A DNA stretch of 64,000 bases. Source: Cyprinodon diabolis (Eukaryota; Chordata; Actinopteri; Cyprinodontiformes; Cyprinodontidae). Positions 50,886 through 61,524 of this stretch are shown here, piece by piece. The notes under the pieces were generated by a model that was given only the letters and a program-made list of their open reading frames with translations, was not told the DNA's origin and did no database searches. The stretch is taken from positions 248,001 to 312,000 of the forward strand of contig JARPUW010000261.1 of NCBI GenBank assembly GCA_030533445.1, given 5' to 3'. Position 1 is the first letter of the stretch; every line of letters starts with the position of its first letter. A program made the translations under genes and the position numbers.

Positions 50886-52127
50886 AAACATCTGCTCAAA
50901 TCTACTTTATATTGTTAGTTTTCAGCTCTAGATGATTGCCAGAAAAGATCATGGCTGTATCATTAATGGTTTGTCTGTTACAACTCCAGTGGCCAAAATG
51001 GCATTATCTCACTGTGAAAAGAGCGTTTTGGCCTCAACCTTCTGATTTGAAGCTTGGAACCAAAAACATCTGCTCAAATCTACTTTATATTGTTAGTTTT
51101 CAGCTCTAGATGATTGCCAGAAAAGATCATGGCTGTATCATTAATGGTTTGTCTGTTACAACTCCAGAGGCCAAAATGGCATTATCTCACTGTGAAATGA
51201 GCGTTTTGGCCTCAACTTCTGATTTGAAGCTTGGAAGCAAAAACATCTGCTCAAATCTACTTTATATTGTTAGTTTTCAGCTCTAGATGATTGCCAGAAA
51301 AGATCATGGCTGTATCATTAATGGTTTGTCTGTTACAACTCCAGAGGCCAAAATGGCATTATCTCACTGTGAAAAGAGCGTTTTGGCCTCAACCTTCTGT
51401 TTTGAAGCTTGGAACCAAAAACATCTGCTCAAATCTACTTTATATTGTTAGTTTTCAGCTCTAGATGATTGCCAGAAAAGATCATGGCTGTATCATTAAT
51501 GGTTTGTCTGTTATAACTCCAGAGGCCAAAATGGCATTATCTCACTGTGAAATGAGCGTTTTGGCCTCAACTTCTGTTTTGAAGCTTGGAACCATAAATA
51601 TCTGCTCATATCTACTTTATATTGTTAGTTTTCAGCTCTAGGTGATTGCCAGAAAAGATCATGGCTGTATCATTAATGGTTTGTCTGTTACAACTCCAGA
51701 GGCCAAAAAGGCATTATCTCACTATGAAATGAGCGTTTTGGCCTCAACTTCTGATTTGAAGCTTGGAAGCAAAAACATCTGCTCAAATCTACTTTATATT
51801 GTTAGTTTTCAGCTCTAGATGATTGCCAGAAAAGATTATGGCTGTATCATTAATGTTTTGTCTGTTACAACTCCAGAGGCCAAAATGGCATTATCTCACT
51901 GTGAAATGAGCGTTTTGGCCTCAACTTCTGATTTGAAGCTTGGAAGCAAAAACTTCTGCTCAAATCTACTTTATATTGTTAGTTTTCAGTTCTAGATGAT
52001 TGCCAGAAAAGATCATGGCTGTATCATTAATGGTTTGTCTGTTACAACTCCAGAGGCCAAAATGGCATTATCTCACTGTGAAAAGAGCGTTTTGGCCTCA
52101 ACCTTCTGATTTGAAGCTTGGAACCAA
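50886..52127 (+). repeat. 7-monomer short HOR unit E (1,242 bp)
   Basis: ccagtggcc recurs after 1,242 bp (50988 to 52230). The unit keeps the first part of the HOR: agtggcc, gattt, ccttctgtttt, gttataact, aggtg, aatgttttg, then a hybrid that starts 'aaacttctg', has cagttctag, but continues with atcattaatgg and gaaaagag. The gttaatact monomer is missing here and also in the following unit. Confidence 0.86.
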
Positions 52128-55100
52128 AAACATCTGCTCAAATCTACTTTATATTGTTAGTTTTCAGCTCTAGATGATTGCCAGAAAAGATCATGGCTGT
52201 ATCATTAATGGTTTGTCTGTTACAACTCCAGTGGCCAAAATGGCATTATCTCACTGTGAAAAGAGCGTTTTGGCCTCAACCTTCTGATTTGAAGCTTGGA
52301 ACCAAAAACATCTGCTCAAATCTACTTTATATTGTTAGTTTTCAGCTCTAGATGATTGCCAGAAAAGATCATGGCTGTATCATTAATGGTTTGTCTGTTA
52401 CAACTCCAGAGGCCAAAATGGCATTATCTCACTGTGAAATGAGCGTTTTGGCCTCAACTTCTGATTTGAAGCTTGGAAGCAAAAACATCTGCTCAAATCT
52501 ACTTTATATTGTTAGTTTTCAGCTCTAGATGATTGCCAGAAAAGATCATGGCTGTATCATTAATGGTTTGTCTGTTACAACTCCAGAGGCCAAAATGGCA
52601 TTATCTCACTGTGAAAAGAGCGTTTTGGCCTCAACCTTCTGTTTTGAAGCTTGGAACCAAAAACATCTGCTCAAATCTACTTTATATTGTTAGTTTTCAG
52701 CTCTAGATGATTGCCAGAAAAGATCATGGCTGTATCATTAATGGTTTGTCTGTTATAACTCCAGAGGCCAAAATGGCATTATCTCACTGTGAAATGAGCG
52801 TTTTGGCCTCAACTTCTGTTTTGAAGCTTGGAACCATAAATATCTGCTCATATCTACTTTATATTGTTAGTTTTCAGCTCTAGGTGATTGCCAGAAAAGA
52901 TCATGGCTGTATCATTAATGGTTTGTCTGTTACAACTCCAGAGGCCAAAAAGGCATTATCTCACTATGAAATGAGCGTTTTGGCCTCAACTTCTGATTTG
53001 AAGCTTGGAAGCAAAAACATCTGCTCAAATCTACTTTATATTGTTAGTTTTCAGCTCTAGATGATTGCCAGAAAAGATTATGGCTGTATCAGTAATGTTT
53101 TGTCTGTTACAACTCCAGAGGCCAAAATGGCATTATCTCACTGTGAAATGAGCGTTTTGGCCTCAACTTCTGATTTGAAGCTTGGAAGCAAAAACTTCTG
53201 CTCAAATCTACTTTATATTGTTAGTTTTCAGTTCTAGATGATTGCCAGAAAAGATCATGGCTGTATCAGTAATGGTTTGTCTGTTACAACTCCAGAGGCC
53301 AAAATGGCATTATCTCACTGTGAAATGAGCGTTTTGGCCTCAACTTCTGATTTGAAGCTTGGAAGCAAAAACATCTGCTCAAATCTACTTTATATTGTTA
53401 GTTTTCAGCTCTAGATGATTGCCAGAAAAGATCATGGCTGTATCATTAATGGTTTGTCTGTTACAACTCCAGAGGCCAAAATGGCATTATCTCACTGTGA
53501 AAAGAGCGTTTTGGCCTCAACCTTCTGATTTGAAGCTTGAAAAAAAAAACATCTGCTCAAATCTACTTTATATTGTTAGTTTTCAGCTCTAGATGATTGC
53601 CAGAAAAGATCATGGCTGTATCATTAATGGTTTGTCTGTTACAACTCCAGAGGCCAAAATGGCATTATCTCACTGTGAAAAGAGCATTTTGGCCTCAACC
53701 TTCTGATTTGAAGCTTGGAACCAAAAACATCTGCTCAAATCTACTTTATATTGTTAGTTTTCAGCTCTAGATGATTGCCAGAAAAGATCATGGCTGTATC
53801 ATTAATGGTTTGTCTGTTACAACTCCAGAGGCCAAAATGGCATTATCTCACTGTGAAATGAGCGTTTTCGCCTCAACTTCTGTTTTGAAGCTTGGAACCA
53901 TAAACATCTGCTCAAATCTACTTTATATTGTTAGTTTTCAGCTCTAGATGATTGCCAGAAAAGATCATGGCTGTATCATTAATGGTTTGTCCGTTACAAC
54001 TCCAGAGGCCAAAATGGCATTATCTCACTGTGAAATGAGCGTTTTGGCCTCAACTTCTGATTTGAAGCTTGGAAGCAAAAATATCTGCTCAAATCTACTT
54101 TATATTGTTAGTTTTCAGCTCTAGATGATTGCCAGAAAAGATTATGGCTGCATCATTAATGGTTTGTCTGTTACAACTCCAGAGGCCAAAATGGCATTAT
54201 CTCACTGTGAAATGAGCGTTTTGGCCTCAACTTCTGATTTGAAGCTTGGAAGCAAAAACATCTGCTCAAATCTACTTTATATTGTTCGTTTTCAGCTCTA
54301 GATGATTGCCAGAAAAGATCATGGCTGTATCATTAATGGTTTGTCTGTTACAACTCCAGAGGCCAAAATGGCATTATCTCACTGTGAAAAGAGCGTTTTG
54401 GCCTCAACCTTCTGTTTTGAAGCTTGGAACCAAAAACATCTGCTCAAATCTACTTTATATTGTTAGTTTTCAGCTCTAGATGATTGCCAGAAAAGATCAT
54501 GGCTGTATCATTAATGGTTTGTCTGTTACAACTCCAGAGGCCAAAATGGCATTATCTCACTGTGAAATGAGCGTTTTGGCCTCAACTTCTGTTTTGAAGC
54601 TTGGAACCATAAACATCTGCTCAAATCTACTTTATATTGTTAGTTTTCAGCTCTAGATGATTGCCAGAAAAGATCATGGCTGTATCATTAATGGTTTGTC
54701 CGTTACAACTCCAGAGGCCAAAATGGCATTATCTCACTGTGAAATGAGCGTTTTGGCCTCAACTTCTGATTTGAAGCTTGGAAGCAAAAACATCTGCTCA
54801 AATCTACTTTATATTGTTAGTTTTCAGCTCTAGATGATTGCCAGAAAACATCATGGCTGTATCATTAATGGTTTGTCTGTTACAACTCCAGAGGCCAAAA
54901 TGGCATTATCTCACTGTGAAATGAGCGTTTTGGCCTCAACTTCTGATTTGAAGCTTGGAAGCAAAAACATCTGCTCAAATCTACTTTATATTGTTAGTTT
55001 TCAGCTCTAGATGATTGCCAGAAAAGATTATGGCTGTATCATTAATGGTTTGTCTGTTACAACTCCAGAGGCCAAAATGGCATTATCTCACTGTGAAATG

Positions 55101-57978
55101 AGCGTTTTGGCCTCAACTTCTGATTTGAAGCTTGGAAGCAAAAACATCTGCTCAAATCTACTTTATATTGTTAGTTTTCAGCTCTAGATGATTGCCAGAA
55201 AAGATCATGGCTGTATCATTAATGGTTTGTCTGTTACAACTCCAGAGGCCAAAATGGCATTATCTCACTGTGAAAAGATCGTTTTGGCCTCAACCTTCTG
55301 ATTTGAAGCTTGAAACCAAAAACATCTGCTCAAATCTACTTTATATTGTTAGTTTTCAGCTCTAGATGATTGCCAGAAAAGATCATGGCTGTATCATTAA
55401 TGGTTTGTCTGTTACAACTCCAGAGGCCAAAATGGCATTATCTCACTGTGAAAAGAGCGTTTTGGCCTCAACCTTCTGATTTGAAGCTTGGAACCAAAAA
55501 CATCTGCTCAAATCTACTTTATATTGTTAGTTTTCAGCTCTAGATGATTGCCAGAAAAGATCATGGCTGTATCATTAATGGTTTGTCTGTTAGAACTCCA
55601 GAGGCCAAAATGGCATTATCTCACTGTGAAATGAGCGTTTTGGCCTCAACTTCTGTTTTGAAGCTTGGAACCATAAACATCTTCTCAAATCTACTTTATA
55701 TTGTTAGTTTTCAGCTCTAGATGATTGCCAGAAAAGATCATGGCTGTATCATTAATGGTTTGTCTGTTACAACTCCAGAGGCCAAAAAGGCATTATCTCA
55801 CTATGAAATGAGCGTTTTGGCCTCAACTTCTGATTTGAAGCTTGGAAGCAAAAATATCTGCTCAAATCTACTTTATATTGTTAGTTTTCAGCTCTAGATG
55901 ATTGCCAGAAAAGATTATGGCTGCATCATTAATGGTTTGTCTGTTACAACTCCAGAGGCCAAAATGGCATCATCTCACTGTGAAATGAGCGTTTTGGCCT
56001 CAACTTCTGATTTGAAGCTTGGAAGCAAAAACATCTGCTCAAATCTACTTTATATTGTTAGTTTTCAGCTCTAGATGATTGCCAGAAAAGATCATGGCTG
56101 TATCATTAATGGTTTGTCTGTTACAACTCCAGAGGCCAAAATGGCATTATCTCACTGTGAAAAGAGCGTTTTGGCCTCAACCTTCTGATTTGAAGCTTGG
56201 AACCAAAAACATCTGCTCAAATCTACTTTATATTGTTAGTTTTCAGCTCTAGATGATTGCCAGAAAAGATCATGGCTGTATCATTAATGGTTTGTCTGTT
56301 ACAACTCCAGAGGCCAAAATGGCATTATCTCACTGTGAAATGAGCGTTTTGGCCTCAACTTCTGATTTGAAGCTTGGAAGCAAAAACATCTGCTCAAATC
56401 TACTTTATATTGTTAGTTTTCAGCTCTAGATGATTGCCAGAAAAGATCATGGCTGTATCATTAATGGTTTGTCTGTTACAACTCCAGAGGCCAAAATGGC
56501 ATTATCTCACTGTGAAAAGAGCGTTTTGGCCTCAACCTTCTGTTTTGAAGCTTGGAACCAAAAACATCTGCTCAAATCTACTTTATATTGTTAGTTTTAA
56601 GCTCTAGATGATTGCCAGAAAAGATCATGGCTGTATCATTAATGGTTTGTCTGTTACAACTCCAGAGGCCAAAATGGTATTATCTCACTGTGAAATGAGT
56701 GTTTTGGCCTCAACTTCTGTTTTGAAGCTTGGAACCAAAAACATCTGCTCAAATCTACTTTATATTGTTAGTTTTCAGCTCTAGATGATTGCCAGAAAAG
56801 ATCATGGCTGTATCATTAATGGTTTGTCCGTTACAACTCCAGAGGCCAAAATGGCATTATCTCACTGTGAAAAGAGCGTTTTGGCCTCAACTTCTGTTTT
56901 GAAGCTTGGAACCAAAAACATCTGCTCAAATCTACTTTATATTGTTAGTTTTCAGCTCTAGATGATTGCCAGAAAAGATCATGGCTGTATCATTAATGGT
57001 TTGTCTGTTACAACTCCAGAGGCCAAAATGGCATTATCTCACTGTGAAAAGAGCGTTTTGGCCTAAACCTTCTGATTTGAAGCTTGGAACCAAAAACATC
57101 TGCTCAAATCTACTTTATATTGTTAGTTTTCAGCTCTAGATGATTGCCAGAAAAGATCATGGCTGTATCATTAATGGTTTGTCTGTTACAACTCCAGAGG
57201 CCAAAATGGCATTATCTCACTGTGAAATGAGCGTTTTGGCCTCAACTTCTGTTTTGAAGCTTGGAACCATAAACATCTGCTCAAATCTACTTTATATTGT
57301 TAGTTTTCAGCTCTAGATGATTGCCAGAAAAGATCATGGCTGTATCATTAATGGTTTGTCCGTTACAACTCCAGAGGCCAAAATGGCATTATCTCACTGT
57401 GAAATGAGCGTTTTGGCCTCAACTTCTGATTTGAAGCTTGGAAGCAAAAACATCTGCTCAAATCTACTTTATATTGTTAGTTTTCAGCTCTAGATGATTG
57501 CCAGAAAAGATCATGGCTGTATCATTAATGGTTTGTCTGTTACAACTCCAGAGGCCAAAATGGCATTATCTCACTGTGAAATGAGCGTTTTGGCCTCAAC
57601 TTCTGATTTGAAGCTTGGAAGCAAAAACATCTGCTCAAATCTACTTTATATTGTTAGTTTTCAGCTCTAGATGATTGCCAGAAAAGATTATGGCTGTATC
57701 ATTAATGGTTTGTCTGTTACAACTCCAGAGGCCAAAATGGCATTATCTCACTGTGAAATGAGCGTTTTGGCCTCAACTTCTGATTTGAAGCTTGGAAGCA
57801 AAAACATCTGCTCAAATCTACTTTATATTGTTAGTTTTCAGCTCTAGATGATTGCCAGAAAAGATCATGGCTGTATCATTAATGGTTTGTCCGTTACAAC
57901 TCCAGAGGCCAAAATGGCATTATCTCACTGTGAAATGAGCGTTTTGGCCTCAACTTCTGTTTTGAAGCTTGGAACCAT
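52128..57978 (+). repeat. 33-monomer HOR unit F (5,851 bp)
   Basis: The unit starts like the preceding 7-monomer unit and then continues through poly(A) (10 A at 53540-53549), G-to-C at 53869, A-to-C at 54287, gaaaacatc (54849), atcttctc (55679) and gcatcatctc (about 55970). Its central part matches 45.9-48.5 kb at offset 7,803. Its tail (56.3-58 kb) matches 37.5-39.4 kb at offset 18,798. Private changes are G-to-A at 53685, C-to-G at 55593 and C-to-T at 56700. Confidence 0.85.
53540..53549 (+). repeat. Poly(A) tract, 10 A
   Basis: Unit F copy of the tract. Here the following gaaaagag/ccttctgattt monomer is present and carries G-to-A at 53685. Confidence 0.9.
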
Positions 57979-59567
57979 AAACATCTGCTCATATCTACTT
58001 TATATTGTTAGTTTTCAGCTCTAGATGATTGCCAGAAAAGATCATGGCTGTATCATTAATGGTTTGTCTGTTACAACTCCAGTGGCCAAAATGGCATTAT
58101 ATCACTGTGAAAAGAGCGTTTTGGCCTCAACCTTCTGATTTGAAGCTTGGAACCAAAAACATCTGCTCAAATCTACTTTATATTGTTAGTTTTCAGCTCT
58201 AGATGATTGCCAGAAAAGATCATGGCTGTATCATTAATGGTTTGTCTGTTACAACTCCAGAGGCCAAAATGGCATTATCTCACTGTGAAATGAGCGTTTT
58301 GGCCTCAACTTCTGATTTGAAGCTTGGAAGCAAAAACATCTGCTCAAATCTACTTTATATTGTTAGTTTTCAGCTCTAGATGATTGCCAGAAAAGATCAT
58401 GGCTGTATCATTAATGGTTTGTCTGTTACAACTCCAGAGGCCAAAATGGCATTATCTCACTGTGAAAAGAGCGTTTTGGCCTCAACCTTCTGTTTTGAAG
58501 CTTGGAACCAAAAACATCTGCTCAAATCTACTTTATATTGTTAGTTTTCAGCTCTAGATGATTGCCAGAAAAGATCATGGCTGTATCATTAATGGTTTGT
58601 CTGTTATAACTCCAGAGGCCAAAATGGCATTATCTCACTGTGAAATGAGAGTTTTGGCCTCAACTTCTGTTTTGAAGCTTGGAACCATAAATATCTGCTC
58701 ATATCTACTTTATATTGTTAGTTTTCAGCTCTAGGTGATTGCCAGAAAAGATCATGGCTGTATCATTAATGGTTTGTCTGTTACAACTCCAGAGGCCAAA
58801 AAGGCATTATCTCACTATGAAATGAGCGTTTTGGCCTCAACTTCTGATTTGAAGCTTGGAAGCAAAAACATCTGCTCAAATCTACTTTATATTGTTAGTT
58901 TTCAGCTCTAGATGATTGCCAGAAAAGATCATGGCTGTATCATTAATGGTTTGTCTGTTAATACTCCAGAGGCCAAAATGGCATTATCTCACTGTGAAAT
59001 GAGCGTTTTGGCCTCAACTTCTGATTTGAAGCTTGGAAGCAAAAACATCTGCTCAAATCTACTTTATATTGTTAGTTTTCAGCTCTAGATGATTGCCAGA
59101 AAAGATTATGGCTGTATCATTAATGTTTTGTCTGTTACAACTCCAGAGGCCAAAATGGCATTATCTCACTGTGAAATGAGCGTTTTGGCCTCAACTTCTG
59201 ATTTGAAGCTTGGAAGCAAAAACTTCTGCTCAAATCTACTTTATATTGTTAGTTTTCAGTTCTAGATGATTGCCAGAAAAGATCATGGCTGTATCAGTAA
59301 TGGTTTGTCTGTTACAACTCCAGAGGCCAAAATGGCATTATCTCACTGTGAAATGAGCGTTTTGGCCTCAACTTCTGATTTGAAGCTTGGAAGCAAAAAC
59401 ATCTGCTCAAATCTACTTTATATTGTTAGTTTTCAGCTCTAGATGATTGCCAGAAAAGATCATGGCTGTATCATTAATGGTTTGTCTGTTACAACTCCAG
59501 AGGCCAAAATGGCATTATCTCACTGTGAAAAGAGCGTTTTGGCCTCAACCTTCTGATTTGAAGCTTG

Positions 59568-59576
59568 AAAAAAAAA
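59568..59576 (+). repeat. Poly(A) tract, 9 A
   Basis: Unit G copy of the tract. Confidence 0.9.
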
Positions 59577-61347
59577 CATCTGCTCAAATCTACTTTATAT
59601 TGTTAGTTTTCAGCTCTAGATGATTGCCAGAAAAGATCATGGCTGTATCATTAATGGTTTGTCTGTTACAACTCCAGAGGCCAAAATGGCATTATCTCAC
59701 TGTGAAAAGAGCGTTTTGGCCTCAACCTTCTGATTTGAAGCTTGGAACCAAAAACATCTGCTCAAATCTACTTTATATTGTTAGTTTTCAGCTCTAGATG
59801 ATTGCCAGAAAAGATCATGGCTGTATCATTAATGGTTTGTCTGTTACAACTCCAGAGGCCAAAATGGCATTATCTCACTGTGAAATGAGCGTTTTGGCCT
59901 CAACTTCTGTTTTGAAGCTTGGAACCATAAACATCTGCTCAAATCTACTTTATATTGTTAGTTTTCAGCTCTAGATGATTGCCAGAAAAGATCATGGCTG
60001 TATCATTAATGGTTTGTCCGTTACAACTCCAGAGGCCAAAATGGCATTATCTCACTGTGAAATGAGCGTTTTGGCCTCAACTTCTGATTTGAAGCTTGGA
60101 AGCAAAAACATCTGCTCAAATCTACTTTATATTGTTAGTTTTCAGCTCTAGATGATTGCCAGAAAAGATCATGGCTGTATCATTAATGGTTTGTCTGTTA
60201 CAACTCCAGAGGCCAAAATGGCATTATCTCACTGTGAAAAGAGCGTTTTGGCCTCAACCTTCTGTTTTGAAGCTTGGAACCAAAAACATCTGCTCAAATC
60301 TACTTTATATTGTTAGTTTTCAGCTCTAGATGATTGCCAGAAAAGATCATGGCTGTATCATTAATGGTTTGTCTGTTACAACTCCAGAGGCCAAAATGGC
60401 ATTATCTCACTGTGAAATGAGCGTTTTGGCCTCAACTTCTGTTTTGAAGCTTGGAACCATAAACATCTGCTCAAATCTACTTTATATTGTTAGTTTTCAG
60501 CTCTGGATGATTGCCAGAAAAGATCATGGCTGTATCATTAATGGTTTGTCCGTTACAACTCCAGAGGCCAAAATGGCATTATCTCACTGTGAAATGAGCG
60601 TTTTGGCCTCAACTTCTGATTTGAAGCTTGGAAGCAAAAACATCTGCTCAAATCTACTTTATATTGTTAGTTTTCAGCTCTAGATGATTGCCAGAAAACA
60701 TCATGGCTGTATCATTAATGGTTTGTCTGTTACAACTCCAGAGGCCAAAATGGCATTATCTCACTGTGAAAAGATCGTTTTGGCCTCAACCTTCTGATTT
60801 GAAGCTTGAAACCAAAAACATCTGCTCAAATCTACTTTATATTGTTAGTTTTCAGCTCTAGATGATTGCCAGAAAAGATCATGGCTGTATCATTAATGGT
60901 TTGTCTGTTACAACTCCAGAGGCCAAAATGGCATTATCTCACTGTGAAAAGAGCGTTTTGGCCTCAACCTTCTGATTTGAAGCTTGGAACCAAAAACATC
61001 TGCTCAAATCTACTTTATATTGTTAGTTTTCAGCTCTAGATGATTGCCAGAAAAGATCATGGCTGTATCATTAATGGTTTGTCTGTTACAACTCCAGAGG
61101 CCAAAATGGCATTATCTCACTGTGAAATGAGCGTTTTGGCCTCAACTTCTGTTTTGAAGCTTGGAACCATAAACATCTTCTCAAATCTACTTTATATTGT
61201 TAGTTTTCAGCTCTAGATGATTGCCAGAAAAGATCATGGCTGTATCATTAATGGTTTGTCTGTTACAACTCCAGAGGCCAAAAAGGCATTATCTCACTAT
61301 GAAATGAGCGTTTTGGCCTCAACTTCTGATTTGAAGCTTGGAAGCAA

Positions 61348-61524
61348 AAACATCTGCTCAAATCTACTTTATATTGTTAGTTTTCAGCTCTAGATGATTG
61401 CCAGAAAAGATCATGGCTGTATCATTAATGGTTTGTCTGTTACAACTCCAGAGGCCAAAATGGCATTATCTCACTGTGAAATGAGCGTTTTGGCCTCAAC
61501 TTCTGTTTTGAAGCTTGGAACCAT
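61348..61524 (+). repeat. Extra monomer inserted in HOR unit G
   Basis: In the other copies of this position, two monomers separate atcttctc from gcatcatctc, 290 bp mark to mark (for example 32981 to 33271). Here the distance is 467 bp (61175 to 61642), which is one 177-bp monomer more. The added copy is a gaaatgag/gtttt/ggaaccat type. The 'aaatatctg' start normally seen at the following junction is also lost. Confidence 0.8.

Noticed and set aside
60330..60683. 117-codon open frame as a real gene
   Set aside because: It is two satellite monomers joined by one stop-codon loss (60505). The surrounding copies in the same frame are all interrupted, and there is no separate promoter or gene context.
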